A stretch of 64,000 nucleotides of DNA from Microbacterium testaceum (GCF_006539145.1 NZ_BJML01000001.1:682001-746000), one strand, 5' to 3'. Positions 33,924 through 43,530 are shown, numbered from the stretch's first letter. Numbers and translations are program-made. Notes: a model not told the origin generated them from the sequence alone.

Positions 33924-35912
33924 TCACTCGCCCGCGCACTCGTAGAGGGTGGCGCCGGTGACCTTGTTGACCTCGCCGCCCTCCTTCGACTGGCTGAAGT
34001 CCCACTCCTTCACCTCGTGGCATCCGGGGCCGGTCGCCACGCGTCTCACCGGGTCGCCTTCGGGAGCACCGGATGCCACGACGAACAGTCGCGCGTGGCC
34101 GCTGAGGACCATCTGCTCGAGGTCGTCCGTCGTGAACACGGGCACGTGTCCGCTGTAACCGCCGTCGGTCAACACGCTCGCCCCGGTGGCGTCGATCACT
34201 TGCGACGACAGGGCCCACGAGTCGGTGACGAAGAGCGGCGTGCCGTTCTCTCCGCCGCCGTGCTGACGAGCCGCCGCCACCATCTGCGTGACCGCCGGGC
34301 TCATCTGCGGGGTTCCGCCCCAGATCGAGGGGGACGAGACCGTGAACGTCTCATCGGGGTGGCCGCCGCGCGCGGTGACACCGACGTACGCGTCACCGCC
34401 GCTGCCGTCGCGCGCGTCATCGAGCACCTGCAGGCTGGTCGCCACGGGCAGGCAGAGCAGGGCCACGGCGAGCGCGGCGGGGGCGACCCGTCGCAGGTGA
34501 GACAGCGTCCCCCGCATCGGCAGCGCGGCGAGTGCGCCGACGACCAGCCCGGTCCCGCCGATCGCGACCGCGGGCACGAGGAGGACCGCGGGAAGCCGCG
34601 CTCCGCCGATCAGGACGACCCACCACACCGCCTGCACGGTCACGACGGCGGGCAGCACGAGGCGGAGGTGTCGGCGCGTCGAGCGCAGGAGGCGCGCACC
34701 CTCCCGCCACGCGATGGCGACGAGCAGCACAGTCGGGACGCCGAGCGATGCGACGTAGGCCGTGTGCGGTACGCGCGTGACCGTGAGGACCGCCGCTGCG
34801 GTCGCGAACCACGTCGCGGCGACGACCACCAGAGGAAAACGCGCGACGGACACCGGCGTGCCGGGGCGGCCGCGTCTGGGCAGGTACCGCCAGAAACCGA
34901 GGGCGATACCCGCGAGAGCCGCCGGGTACAGCCAGCCGATCTGTGTGACGAGCGGCAGTTCCACCAGTTTGGTGAGCGTCGGCGAACCCCCCGAGCCGGA
35001 GGGGGCCGGCGTGGTGAGCGCGTGGCCCAGAGCGGCGAGGGTCGCGCCCAGCCCGCCCGCCGAACTCGAGGCGCCCACCGACCCCGGCACCGCTCCCGGG
35101 GCGAGGCGGTCGAGGCCGTTGTATCCGAAGACCATCGCGAAGATGTCGTCGTTCGTCGAGCCGTCGACGTAGGGGCGCGCATCGGCCGGCACGAGGGCGA
35201 AAACGGTGATCCAGGCGACGGATGCCACGACGGCTGCGCCCGTGACGACTCCGGCGCGGACGAGGCCGCGGCGCCACCCGGGGGTCGCGGCGAGCGTGCC
35301 CGCGACGAGGGCGGGAAGGAGGAACCACGCGGCCATCATCTTCGCCTGGAAGCCCACGCCGATGAACACCGCACAGACCGCCAGGGGCCACCATCTGGCG
35401 GTGAGCACCGCGCGCTGCCACCACACGAGGGCGACGGCGAGGGCCATCGTGAGCAGTCCGTCCTCCATCGGGTGGGCGAACATCGACACGAAGATCGGCG
35501 TCGAGGCCGCTGCGGCGGCGGCGAGCAGCCCGGCGCCGCGTCCTCCCCAGCGCAGTGCCAGCACCGCGCACGCGACGATGGTCACGACGCCTTCGATCAC
35601 CTGGGGGAGGGCGATGGCCGAGATCGACATCCCGAACAGCCGGATGCTGAGCGCCTGGGGCACGGCGAAACCGCTGAGCTTGTCGAGGGTGACCGTGGCA
35701 TCCGGATCGAACGCTCCGAAGAAGAGCGCATGCCAGGACTGCGACATCGACCGGGCCGAGGCCTCGTAGAACGAGAAATCACCGCCGCGAGCCAAATTCC
35801 AGCCGGTCAGCACGACGAAGCCCGCGACGATCAGCGTCAGCGAGATCCGCGCCCACCAGGGTTCGCGCCACCAGCGCGCGAGGGGGGCGGAGAACGGCAC
35901 GGTCCACAGCAT
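33924..35912 (-). CDS. GT39-type membrane glycosyltransferase
   Basis: 662 residues. The N-terminal two-thirds has about 11 transmembrane helices with the GT39/ArnT-like first loop FYEASARSMSQSWHALFFGA followed by FDPDATVTLDKLSGF, where acidic residues bind the lipid-linked sugar. A periplasmic C-terminal domain of about 170 residues follows (SIWGGTPQMSPAVTQMVA, then LFVTDSWALSSQVIDATGA), as in YkcA/YkcB-like enzymes. It probably transfers a polyprenyl-phosphate sugar to a cell-wall polymer or protein. A ribosome site GGAAGG and a TACGAT -10 candidate precede the ATG. A paralogue is encoded at 41441-43438. Confidence 0.82.
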   Translation of the reverse strand: MLWTVPFSAPLARWWREPWWARISLTLIVAGFVVLTGWNLARGGDFSFYEASARSMSQSWHALFFGAFDPDATVTLDKLSGFAVPQALSIRLFGMSISAIALPQVIEGVVTIVACAVLALRWGGRGAGLLAAAAAASTPIFVSMFAHPMEDGLLTMALAVALVWWQRAVLTARWWPLAVCAVFIGVGFQAKMMAAWFLLPALVAGTLAATPGWRRGLVRAGVVTGAAVVASVAWITVFALVPADARPYVDGSTNDDIFAMVFGYNGLDRLAPGAVPGSVGASSSAGGLGATLAALGHALTTPAPSGSGGSPTLTKLVELPLVTQIGWLYPAALAGIALGFWRYLPRRGRPGTPVSVARFPLVVVAATWFATAAAVLTVTRVPHTAYVASLGVPTVLLVAIAWREGARLLRSTRRHLRLVLPAVVTVQAVWWVVLIGGARLPAVLLVPAVAIGGTGLVVGALAALPMRGTLSHLRRVAPAALAVALLCLPVATSLQVLDDARDGSGGDAYVGVTARGGHPDETFTVSSPSIWGGTPQMSPAVTQMVAAARQHGGGENGTPLFVTDSWALSSQVIDATGASVLTDGGYSGHVPVFTTDDLEQMVLSGHARLFVVASGAPEGDPVRRVATGPGCHEVKEWDFSQSKEGGEVNKVTGATLYECAGE

Positions 35913-36091
35913 CGACCTTCCGGTGCGGGCGATCGTATGCGCGAGGTATCAGTCTGCTGTGACGCGGGAAGCACTCAAGTAGGGGGGACCGAAGGGTGGG
36001 GTGCGCAGGAACTGGGGTGCGTCGGTTCGTCACGGCCCGTCCACGGGGCGGCCGCGACACCCCTGCAGAAGGGATGCCGCGGCCGAGGCGA

Positions 36092-37516
36092 TCAGACCTC
36101 GGAATGAGGCCCGGGGACGGTCTTGTTCACCCCGGTCACCGGCTCGTTCTCGTCGAACGAAGCGATCGGTCGACGGAAGCCGCGCGTGAGGATCACGAGG
36201 TAGATGACGCCGAGCGCGGTCCAGATCAGCCCGCCGATGAGGGCGTGCATGTCGAGGTTGACCCACAGCAGGCCGGTGAGCAGCATGCCGATGCCGGGCA
36301 TCACGATGTAGCGCAGGATGTCGCCGGGGGTCTTGTGCAGGCCCTTGCGGACGGCGAACCACGCGATCACCGAGATGTTCACGAACGTGAAGGCGATGAG
36401 CGCGCCGTAGTTGATGTACGCCGCGATCTGCTCGAGCGTGAACTCGATCGCCAGCAGGCTCACGAGCCCCACGATGACGATCGAGAACGTGGGGGTGTGC
36501 GTCTTGGGGTTGATGAAGCCGAAGACTCTCCGCGGCAGCACGTTGTTGCGCCCCATCACCATGAGCATGCGCGACACCGATGCGTGCGAGGCGAGCCACG
36601 AGGCGAGCGTCGCCGCGAAACCGGCCGCGGTGAGCACCGCCTGCAGCACGGGGCCGCCCACCTGCACGCCGATCTCGGGCAGCGTGCTGTCTTCGATCGC
36701 CTCCTGCGGGAACGCGGTCGAGTCGGGGAAGCGCAGCTGCGTCACGTACGAGGCGATGAGGAAGATGAGACCGCCGACGACGAGCGTCAGCACGATGGCG
36801 CGCGGCATGATTCTCGGGGTCTTGGCCTCTTCGGAGTACATCGACACCGCGTCGAATCCGATGAACGAGAAGCATACGACGGTGGCTCCCGCGAGCACCG
36901 CGCCGAACTGCACGTCGCTGTGGGCGAAGGGGGCGATCGACACGGGCGTGCCGGCTCCCGCGCCGCCGACGAGCTGCACGACGACCATGACGACGAAGAC
37001 CGTCATCACGAGGATCGAGAACACGAGCAGCAGCATGTTGACGTTCGAGGTTCCGCGCATCGTCAGGTAGATGATGCCCGTCACACCCGCCGTGAAGACG
37101 ACGACCCAGAGCCAGCCCGGGACGTCGGGGAACAGGGCTTCCATGTAGCTGCGCAGGATGAGCGCGTTCACCATCGGCAGCAGCATGTAGTCGATGAGCG
37201 CGGTCCACCCGACGACGAAGCCGACGCCCGGGTGGATGGACTCGCGCGCGTACGTGTAGGCGGAACCGGCGCTGGGGATGACGCGGACCATCTTCCCGTA
37301 GCTGATGGCGGTGAAGATCAGCACGACGAGCGCGACCGCGTAGGCGGCCGGGACGACGTTGTCCGTCTTCTCGGCGACGAGGCCGAAGGTGTCGAACACG
37401 ACGGTCGGGGTCATGTAGCCCAGGCCCAGGCCGACGATGGACCAGAGCCCGAGCGTGCGGGCGAGCTTGGCGCTCGAGTGGGACGGGGCCGCCGAGGCGG
37501 CGAGGTTCTCGTTCGT
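36092..37516 (-). CDS. APC-superfamily amino acid or amine permease; unusual start
   Basis: About 12 transmembrane helices. The first ATG (37414) falls inside helix 1, yet the in-frame sequence upstream is protein-like and typical for the family: LARTLGLWSIVGLGLGYMTP contains the helix-1 Gly motif needed for substrate binding. A strong ribosome site AGGAGG (37521-37526) precedes this extension, but no ATG, GTG or TTG follows it. The best-placed codon is ACG at 37516, giving 474 residues. Either translation starts at a non-canonical codon, or the start codon has been lost. The nearby aminotransferase and Lrp regulator suggest uptake of an amine or amino acid such as putrescine or GABA. Confidence 0.8.
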   Translation of the reverse strand, partial: TNENLAASAAPSHSSAKLARTLGLWSIVGLGLGYMTPTVVFDTFGLVAEKTDNVVPAAYAVALVVLIFTAISYGKMVRVIPSAGSAYTYARESIHPGVGFVVGWTALIDYMLLPMVNALILRSYMEALFPDVPGWLWVVVFTAGVTGIIYLTMRGTSNVNMLLLVFSILVMTVFVVMVVVQLVGGAGAGTPVSIAPFAHSDVQFGAVLAGATVVCFSFIGFDAVSMYSEEAKTPRIMPRAIVLTLVVGGLIFLIASYVTQLRFPDSTAFPQEAIEDSTLPEIGVQVGGPVLQAVLTAAGFAATLASWLASHASVSRMLMVMGRNNVLPRRVFGFINPKTHTPTFSIVIVGLVSLLAIEFTLEQIAAYINYGALIAFTFVNISVIAWFAVRKGLHKTPGDILRYIVMPGIGMLLTGLLWVNLDMHALIGGLIWTALGVIYLVILTRGFRRPIASFDENEPVTGVNKTVPGPHSEV

Positions 37517-37663
37517 GGCTCCTCCTGGAGGGTGCGGGGCGCGACGTCGTCGCGACCGGAGATGGTGTCGGGTACAGCATCGAGAGCACCGCTCGCGGGT
37601 GGGAGCGGGAGTACCGGCGGGGGTGGTGCCGGGAGAGCGGCGGGCGCCGCCGGTGGAGCGGGA

Positions 37664-37694
37664 GGGATGCCGACAGGGGTGGCGCCGGCATCCC
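37664..37694 (-). terminator. Inverted repeat after the aminotransferase gene
   Basis: GGGATGCCG (37664-37672) pairs with CGGCATCCC (37686-37694), starting 4 bases past the aminotransferase stop. It separates that gene from the permease gene. Built from the recurrent GGATGCC heptamer. Confidence 0.5.
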
Positions 37695-37698
37695 GAGG

Positions 37699-39093
37699 TC
37701 AGAGGCGGGTCCAGGCCTCGGTCAGGACGGAACGGAGGATCTGTTCGATCTCGGTGAACTCGCCGGGGCCGATCGTGAGGGGCGGGGCGAGCTGGATGAC
37801 GGGATCGCCCCGATCGTCTGCGCGACAGTAGAGTCCGGCGTCATACAGGGCCTTCGAGAGGAAGCCGCGCAGCAAGCGCTCGGATTCGTCGTCGTCGAAG
37901 GTCTCTTTCGTCGCCTTGTCTTTGACGAGTTCGATGCCGAAGAAGTATCCGTCGCCGCGCACGTCGCCGACGATGGGCAGGTCCAGCAGCTTCTCGAGCG
38001 TCGAGCGGAAGACGGGGGAGTTCGTGCGGACGTTCTCGAGCAGCCCCTCCTCCTCGAAGACGTCGAGGTTCTCCAGCGCGACCGCGGCCGACACGGGGTG
38101 TCCGCCGAACGTGTAGCCGTGCGGGAAGGTCGCATCGCCGTGAGCGAAGGGCTCGTACACCCGGTCGCTGACGATCGTGCCGCCCAGAGGCGAGTAGCCG
38201 CTCGTGACGGCCTTGGCGAACGTGATCATGTCGGGTTGGTAGTCGTAGGCCGTGGCGCCGAAGTAGTGGCCGAGGCGGCCGAAGGCGCAGATGACCTCGT
38301 CGGAGACGAGCAGGACGTCGTAGCGGTCGCAGATCTCGCGCACTCGTTGGAAGTAGCCGGCCGGGGCGGGGAAGCAGCCGCCCGCGTTCTGCACCGGCTC
38401 GAGGAAGACGGCCGCGACGGTCTCGGGCCCCTCGAACTGGATCATCTGCTCGATGCGGTCGGCGGCCCACACGCCGAACTCTTCGGGGGTGCCGCCCCCG
38501 AACCCCGATTCCTCGGCGCGGTAGAAGTTCGTGTTCGGGACGCGGAATCCCCCCGGCGTCACGGGCTCGAACATGTGTTTCATGACGGGAAGGCCCGTGA
38601 TGGCCAGGGCGCCCTGCGTGGTGCCGTGGTACGCGATGGCGCGCGAGATGACCTTGTGCTTGGTCGGCTTCCCCTGCGTCTTCCAGTACTGCTTCGCGAG
38701 CTTGAACGCCGTCTCGACGGCCTCGCCCCCGCCGGTGGAGAAGAACACGTGGTTCAGATCACCGGGGGCGAGATGGGCGATCCGCTCGGCGAGCTCGATC
38801 GCGGCCGGATGGGCGTACGACCACAGCGGGAAGAACGCCAGTTCCTCCGCCTGCTTCGCCGCGGCCTGAGCGATGCGTCGTCGGCCGTGGCCCGCGTTGA
38901 CGACGAAGAGCCCGGCGAGACCGTCGATGTACCGCTTGCCCGCGGCATCCCAGATGTGGTGTCCCTCGCCTTTGACGATGATCGGCACCCCGGGGCCGTC
39001 CGTCATGACGGACTGCCGGGCGAAGTGCATCCAGAGGTGATCCCGGGCCTTGGCCTGGAGATCGGACTGCTGATCGGTGCCGAGAAGGGTCAT
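37699..39093 (-). CDS. Class III aminotransferase (omega-aminotransferase, SpuC-like)
   Basis: 464 residues, PLP-dependent. Visible features: substrate-entry region VNAGHGRRRIAQAAAKQA, cofactor loop FFSTGGGEAVETAFKLAKQYW, AYHGTTQGALAITG, the Asp of LLVSDEVICAFGRLGHYFG that holds the pyridine nitrogen, and the Schiff-base lysine in MITFAKAVTSGYSPLGG. The pattern resembles putrescine-pyruvate and related omega-aminotransferases that act on terminal amines. The ATG overlaps the stop of the Lrp-type regulator by 4 bases. Together with the permease it probably forms an amine utilisation unit. Confidence 0.88.
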   Translation of the reverse strand: MTLLGTDQQSDLQAKARDHLWMHFARQSVMTDGPGVPIIVKGEGHHIWDAAGKRYIDGLAGLFVVNAGHGRRRIAQAAAKQAEELAFFPLWSYAHPAAIELAERIAHLAPGDLNHVFFSTGGGEAVETAFKLAKQYWKTQGKPTKHKVISRAIAYHGTTQGALAITGLPVMKHMFEPVTPGGFRVPNTNFYRAEESGFGGGTPEEFGVWAADRIEQMIQFEGPETVAAVFLEPVQNAGGCFPAPAGYFQRVREICDRYDVLLVSDEVICAFGRLGHYFGATAYDYQPDMITFAKAVTSGYSPLGGTIVSDRVYEPFAHGDATFPHGYTFGGHPVSAAVALENLDVFEEEGLLENVRTNSPVFRSTLEKLLDLPIVGDVRGDGYFFGIELVKDKATKETFDDDESERLLRGFLSKALYDAGLYCRADDRGDPVIQLAPPLTIGPGEFTEIEQILRSVLTEAWTRL

Positions 39094-39560
39094 CGCGTCC
39101 CCCAGTTGTAGAGCTGACGGTGGAGTTTGAGGTAGACGAACGTCTCGGTCGAGACGACGTCGGGCAGGGCTCGGATGCGGTCGTTGAGCAGATCGATGAG
39201 ATCGTCGTCGCTCTCGCACACGACCTCGACGAGCAGATCGAACGAACCCGCGGTCGAGACGACGTAGGTGACTCCGGGAAGGTCCGCCATCGCGGTGGCC
39301 ACGACCCGGGTGTCGCCAGAGACGCGGACGCCGATCATGGCCTGGCGCGCGAAGCCCAGCTGCATCGGATCGGTGACCGCGACGATCTGCAGTATGCCGG
39401 CATCCTGAAGTTTCTGCACGCGCTGGCGCGTCGCGGTCTCGCTCAAGCCCACCGCCTTGCCGATCTCGGCGTAGGAGCGGCGCCCGTCCTCCTGCAGCTG
39501 CTCGACGATGGCTTTCGAGACGGCGTCGAGGGCGGTGTTGCGTTCGATCGGCGGGCTCAT
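39090..39560 (-). CDS. Lrp/AsnC-family regulator
   Basis: 156 residues. The N-terminal helix-turn-helix (GRRSYAEIGKAVGLSETATR) is followed by a RAM ligand-binding domain (GVRVSGDTRVVATAMADLPG and STAGSFDLLVEVVCES). First gene of the operon with the aminotransferase. A TACCGT -10 candidate lies 8 bases before the ATG. Likely responds to the amine or amino acid handled by the neighbouring enzymes and controls its own operon. Confidence 0.9.
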   Translation of the reverse strand: MSPPIERNTALDAVSKAIVEQLQEDGRRSYAEIGKAVGLSETATRQRVQKLQDAGILQIVAVTDPMQLGFARQAMIGVRVSGDTRVVATAMADLPGVTYVVSTAGSFDLLVEVVCESDDDLIDLLNDRIRALPDVVSTETFVYLKLHRQLYNWGTR

Positions 39561-39704
39561 GATCGACGACGGTATCAGCGGAATCATCCGCATTACAGCG
39601 CTGGATCCGACGTTTACAGCCGCGTAATGGAGCGGAAACCGCGGTCCACGCGGAGTCGGTTCGAGGGGGCTCGTTGTCCCAGTACGATGACCGCGGGGGT
39701 GCAC

Positions 39705-41348
39705 ATGTCCGCACTGCGCACGAACTGGTCGTCCACGCGTCGCGTCCTCCGCCGCGCGGCGGCCTTCGTCGCGGGCGCGACGCTGGTCGCCGCGGGCGCG
39801 ATCGCCTCTCCCGCATCGGCCGCGTCGACGCTACCGGGCTGGCTCTCGACCAACGGGTCGACGATCGTGACGGCGGCCGGTGCTCCGTTCACGATCAAGG
39901 CCGCCGCGTGGTTCGGGATGGAGACCTCGAACTGCGCTCCGCACGGACTGTGGTCGATCTCGCTCGACGACGGTCTCGCCGCGATCGCGGGCATGGGATT
40001 CAACGCGATCCGCCTGCCCTTCTCGAACGAGTGCCTCACCGCGAAGGCGTCGAACTCGATCAACGCGGCCGTCAACCCGGGATTGGTCTCGCTCACTCCG
40101 CTCCAGCTGATGGACACCGTCGTCGCCCGCGCCAAGGCCCACGGCCTCTCGGTGATCCTCGACCGGCATCGCCCCGATTCCGCCGCGCAGAGTGAGCTCT
40201 GGTACACCGCGCAGTACAGCGAGCAGCGGTGGATCGACGACTGGAAGATGCTGGCGGGCCGCTACAAGAACGAGCCCTCGGTCATCGGCGTCGACCTGCA
40301 CAACGAGCCCCACGGCGCCGCCTGCTGGAACTGCGGCGACCCGGCACGCGACTGGCGCGCGGCGGCCACCCGCGCCGGCAATGCCGTGCTCGCGGTGAAC
40401 CCGAACCTGCTGATCATCGTCGAGGGTGTCGAGCGCCAGAACGACGGGTCGAGCACGTGGTGGGGCGGCGGGCTGAAAGATGCGGGTGCCGCACCGGTGA
40501 CCCTGGCGGTGAAGAACCGGGTGGTCTACTCCCCGCACGACTACCCCGCGAGCGTCTACACGCAGCCCTGGTTCTCGGCATCCGGCTATCCCGCCAACCT
40601 CGAAGCGGTGTGGGATGCCAACTGGGGTTACCTCGTGCGCAAGAACATCGCTCCCGTGCTGCTCGGCGAGTTCGGCACGAAACTCGAGACGGCCAGCGAC
40701 CGCGCTTGGCTCGACGCGCTCGTGGGGTATCTCGCGAAGACGAAGATCAGCTACGCCTACTGGTCTTTCAACCCCAACAGCGGCGACACCGGAGGGCTCG
40801 TCGGCGACGACTGGCGTACGCCGCAGAGAGCGAAGCTCGCGGCTCTCGCGCCGATCCTGACACCGGCCGCGGCACAGGCACCGCAGCCGAACCCCGCGCC
40901 GACAGCGACTCCCCAGCCGACGCCGAAGCCCAGCGCTTCCGCGTCGACGACCCCGAAGCCCACGGCGACGCCGAAGCCCACGGCGACGCCGAAACCGGCC
41001 ACGCCCAGCGCGTCGCCCACGCCCACCGTACAGCCGGGGGCGAGTTCACCCGCCGGCATCACCGCCGCGTGGGTTCCGCAGAGCACGTGGGGCGAGGGAT
41101 ACGTCGCCGAGGTCACGGTGACGGCCACCGGGCCGGTCAAGAAGTGGTCCGTGTCGTTCGACGCCCCCGATACCACCGCGGTGTCGAACGCGTGGGGCAT
41201 GAGCTGCTCCGTCGCCGCGGGCCGGGTGACGTGCACCGGTCGCGACTGGGCGGCTGCGCTCGCGCCCGGTCAGACCGTGCGGGTGGGTCTGCAGGCCGCG
41301 GCCACGCGAGCGCCATCCGCTCCGACGCTCACCGTCTCGGCATCCTGA
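39705..41348 (+). CDS. Secreted GH5 endoglucanase with CBM2-like domain
   Basis: 547 residues. An N-terminal signal peptide (RRVLRRAAAFVAGATLVAAG then ASPASAAS, cleavage after an Ala) is followed by a GH5 barrel: the acid/base Glu in VIGVDLHNEPHG and the nucleophile Glu in PVLLGEFGTK. A Pro/Thr linker (about residues 385-445, with repeated PKPTAT units) leads to a C-terminal domain (AAWVPQSTWGEGYVAEVTV, CTGRDWAAALAPGQTV) like CBM2 cellulose-binding modules. It should degrade cellulose or related beta-glucans outside the cell. ATGs at 39687 and 39705 and a GTG at 39699 are possible starts; TACGAT at 39684-39689 is probably the -10 box, which favours 39699 or 39705. Confidence 0.88.
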   Translation: MSALRTNWSSTRRVLRRAAAFVAGATLVAAGAIASPASAASTLPGWLSTNGSTIVTAAGAPFTIKAAAWFGMETSNCAPHGLWSISLDDGLAAIAGMGFNAIRLPFSNECLTAKASNSINAAVNPGLVSLTPLQLMDTVVARAKAHGLSVILDRHRPDSAAQSELWYTAQYSEQRWIDDWKMLAGRYKNEPSVIGVDLHNEPHGAACWNCGDPARDWRAAATRAGNAVLAVNPNLLIIVEGVERQNDGSSTWWGGGLKDAGAAPVTLAVKNRVVYSPHDYPASVYTQPWFSASGYPANLEAVWDANWGYLVRKNIAPVLLGEFGTKLETASDRAWLDALVGYLAKTKISYAYWSFNPNSGDTGGLVGDDWRTPQRAKLAALAPILTPAAAQAPQPNPAPTATPQPTPKPSASASTTPKPTATPKPTATPKPATPSASPTPTVQPGASSPAGITAAWVPQSTWGEGYVAEVTVTATGPVKKWSVSFDAPDTTAVSNAWGMSCSVAAGRVTCTGRDWAAALAPGQTVRVGLQAAATRAPSAPTLTVSAS

Positions 41349-41428
41349 GTCGCCTCCGCGGAATGAGCGGAACCTCATCCATCGCTCGCACATAGCCTCC
41401 GCAGGGCTGCGGTGAGGCAAGCGCTGCC

Positions 41429-41434
41429 TACGAT
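41429..41434 (+). promoter_or_regulatory. -10 box TACGAT of the second GT39 gene
   Basis: Six bases before the GTG at 41441; leaderless arrangement. Confidence 0.5.
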
Positions 41435-41440
41435 GCGCCG

Positions 41441-43438
41441 GTGACCGCTGCTTCTCCTCACCTTCCCGCACCGACGCTCCCGCTGGCGTCGACCTTGCGC
41501 CGCCCCCGCCGGTGGACCGTCGGTCTCCTGGCCATCGGGCTCGTCTCGCTCGTCCTCACGGGGTGGCAGATATGGGCGGGGGCGCCGAGCGAGTACTACG
41601 CATCGATCGCTCTGTCGATGAGCCGATCCTGGTCGAACTTCTTCTTCGGAGCCGTCGACCCCGCCGGGACCGTGACGCTCGACAAGATCCCCGGGTCGTT
41701 CTGGATCCCCGCGCTGTTCGTGCGGGCCTTCGGGTATTCGGCGTGGGCGGTGATCCTGCCGAACGCCCTCGCGGCGGTGGCCGCGGCCCTCGTCACCGCC
41801 GTCACCGCACGACGCGTCGCGGGAGAACGTGCCGGGCTGATCGCCGGAGCGGTGGTCGCCGTGACGCCGATCCTGGTGGCGGTCGCGCGCTCGAACCAGC
41901 CCGAGACGTTCTTCGTGCTTGGTCTGTCGCTGACGGCCTGGGCGGCGGTGCGAGCCGTCCAGGCGCGGAGCCTCGGGTGGCTCACCGCCGCGGGAGCCCT
42001 CATCGGCCTGTCGTTCCAGTTCTACGAACTCGAGGCCTGGGCGGTCTGGCCGGCACTGGCCGCCGCGTACCTTTTCACCCGGCAGTCCTGGGGCCGACGG
42101 ATCGGCCACCTCGCGCTCGCGGGGCTGGTGAGCCTCGCGGCCTCGCTGTGGTGGGTCGCGATCGTCTCGCTCATCCCCGCCGGAAGCCGGCCGTACATCG
42201 GCAGCACGATCGCGAACAACCCGTGGGAGATGGTGTTCGGCTACAACGGGCTGGGCCGTTTCTCGGCGACCGCCGACAGCGGAGCCTACGAGTCGTTCAC
42301 TCCGCCGTTCTCGGGGGAGCCCGGGGTGCTGCGCCTGTTCAACGCCCAGCTCGCGGGCCAGGTGGCGTGGCTCATCCCGGCCGCCGTCGTCGGCCTCATC
42401 GTGCTGTGGGTGCTGCGCTTCTCGCGTCCGCTCACGGTGCTGCTGACCGTGTGGCTCGTGACGTTCGCCGCGATGTTCTCGGCCGTCGCGGGAATGCACC
42501 AGTTCTACACGGCCTCACTCGCGGTACCGCTCGCTCTCGCGGTCGGCGCCGCGCTCGCCGCGGCACATCGCGCGGGGAAGGTCTGGCCGCAGATGGCGAT
42601 CGTCGGCGCCGCGGGGGCGACGGCTCTGGGCATCGGCTTCTCCACCGGCGGGTACAGCGTGCCCGTCTCGATCGCCCAGGCGCTTGCGGCGGTCATCGCG
42701 ATCGTGCTGCTGTCGACGCGTCATCGCGGGCGCCCGGTGGCGACCGTCGCACTGATGGTGGGTCTGCTGCTGACCCCGGCCGTCTGGTCGGCGGTCACCG
42801 TCGCGCACCCCAACTCGATCAACCCCGTCGCGGGAGGGGTCTCGGAGAGCTCGGGTTTCGGCGGCCGGGGTTTCGGTGGAGGCGAGTTCGCCGGGGGGAT
42901 GCCGACTGGCGGGCGCGGTAGTCAAGGAGTGGGTGCCGCGCCCGGTGGCGCAGGAACGCCAGGGCAGGTCTTCGGGCAGGGATCCGGCCGGGGAGGAGCG
43001 CCCGGCGGCTCGACCTCGGGGCACACGCGCGGGGGATCGGGTGGGGCACCGACCGGTGGGGCGGGCTTCGGTGCGGGCGGCGGCGAGGACAATGCCGCAC
43101 TCCTGTCGTGGTTGCAGGCCCGCAGCGCGGGGTCGACGTACCTGGCCGCGACCTTCGGGGCGCAGTCCGCAGCGCAGTTGATCATCGCTTCGAACGGCGG
43201 GTCGTTCCTCCCGATCGGTGGATTCAACGGCACGGACGACGTGCCGACCCTGCAGGCGTTCACCGCGATGGTCGATTCCGGTCAGGTGCGGTACGTCATC
43301 GGCGGCGATCAGCGCGGCGGCGGCACGTCCATGGCGGCCGCGGCCACGACCACCGCGTCGTCGCAGATCCGCACCTGGGTGACCCAGCACTGCGCGACCG
43401 ACGCGTCCGCCCCCGCGACCGTCTACGACTGCGGCTGA
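41441..43438 (+). CDS. GT39-type membrane glycosyltransferase, Gly-rich insert
   Basis: 665 residues. Same architecture as the enzyme at 33924-35912: first loop YYASIALSMSRSWSNFFFGA followed by VDPAGTVTLDKIPGSFW, about 11 helices, then an exported C-terminal domain (LLSWLQARSAGSTYLAATFG, FTAMVDSGQVRYVIGGDQRG). Between helices and domain lies a flexible Gly-rich stretch of about 80 residues (GFGGRGFGGGEFAGGM and similar), typical of YkcB-like actinobacterial and Bacillus proteins. It probably glycosylates a wall polymer using a polyprenyl-phosphate sugar. Substrate unknown. Confidence 0.82.
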   Translation: MTAASPHLPAPTLPLASTLRRPRRWTVGLLAIGLVSLVLTGWQIWAGAPSEYYASIALSMSRSWSNFFFGAVDPAGTVTLDKIPGSFWIPALFVRAFGYSAWAVILPNALAAVAAALVTAVTARRVAGERAGLIAGAVVAVTPILVAVARSNQPETFFVLGLSLTAWAAVRAVQARSLGWLTAAGALIGLSFQFYELEAWAVWPALAAAYLFTRQSWGRRIGHLALAGLVSLAASLWWVAIVSLIPAGSRPYIGSTIANNPWEMVFGYNGLGRFSATADSGAYESFTPPFSGEPGVLRLFNAQLAGQVAWLIPAAVVGLIVLWVLRFSRPLTVLLTVWLVTFAAMFSAVAGMHQFYTASLAVPLALAVGAALAAAHRAGKVWPQMAIVGAAGATALGIGFSTGGYSVPVSIAQALAAVIAIVLLSTRHRGRPVATVALMVGLLLTPAVWSAVTVAHPNSINPVAGGVSESSGFGGRGFGGGEFAGGMPTGGRGSQGVGAAPGGAGTPGQVFGQGSGRGGAPGGSTSGHTRGGSGGAPTGGAGFGAGGGEDNAALLSWLQARSAGSTYLAATFGAQSAAQLIIASNGGSFLPIGGFNGTDDVPTLQAFTAMVDSGQVRYVIGGDQRGGGTSMAAAATTTASSQIRTWVTQHCATDASAPATVYDCG

Positions 43439-43475
43439 TTCGGCATTCCCGCGTGGAGCGAGCCCCGAGCACGTC

Positions 43476-43530
43476 GAGTGTCCGAAACACCCGGACGACT
43501 TCGAAAACGCCCCGGGTGTCTTGGACACTC
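43476..43530. repeat. Nested inverted repeat with two GTGTCC-type palindromes
   Basis: GAGTGTCCGAAACACCCGG (43476-43494) is the reverse complement of 43512-43530 at 17 of 19 positions, with a 17-base loop. Each arm contains its own small palindrome (GTGT-N5-ACAC). It lies between convergent genes, so it may terminate both, but the nested symmetry is unusual for a terminator. Confidence 0.7.

Noticed and set aside
33534..36107. Long plus-strand open frame (857 codons) opposite jetA and the GT39 gene
   Set aside because: Spans two well-supported minus-strand genes and consists of His/Arg/Asp/Gly-rich shadow sequence.
40920..41030. Tandem repeats in the cellulase gene as a possible CRISPR-like array
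   Set aside because: They are in-frame Pro/Thr/Lys linker codons with short irregular spacing, not repeat-spacer units.
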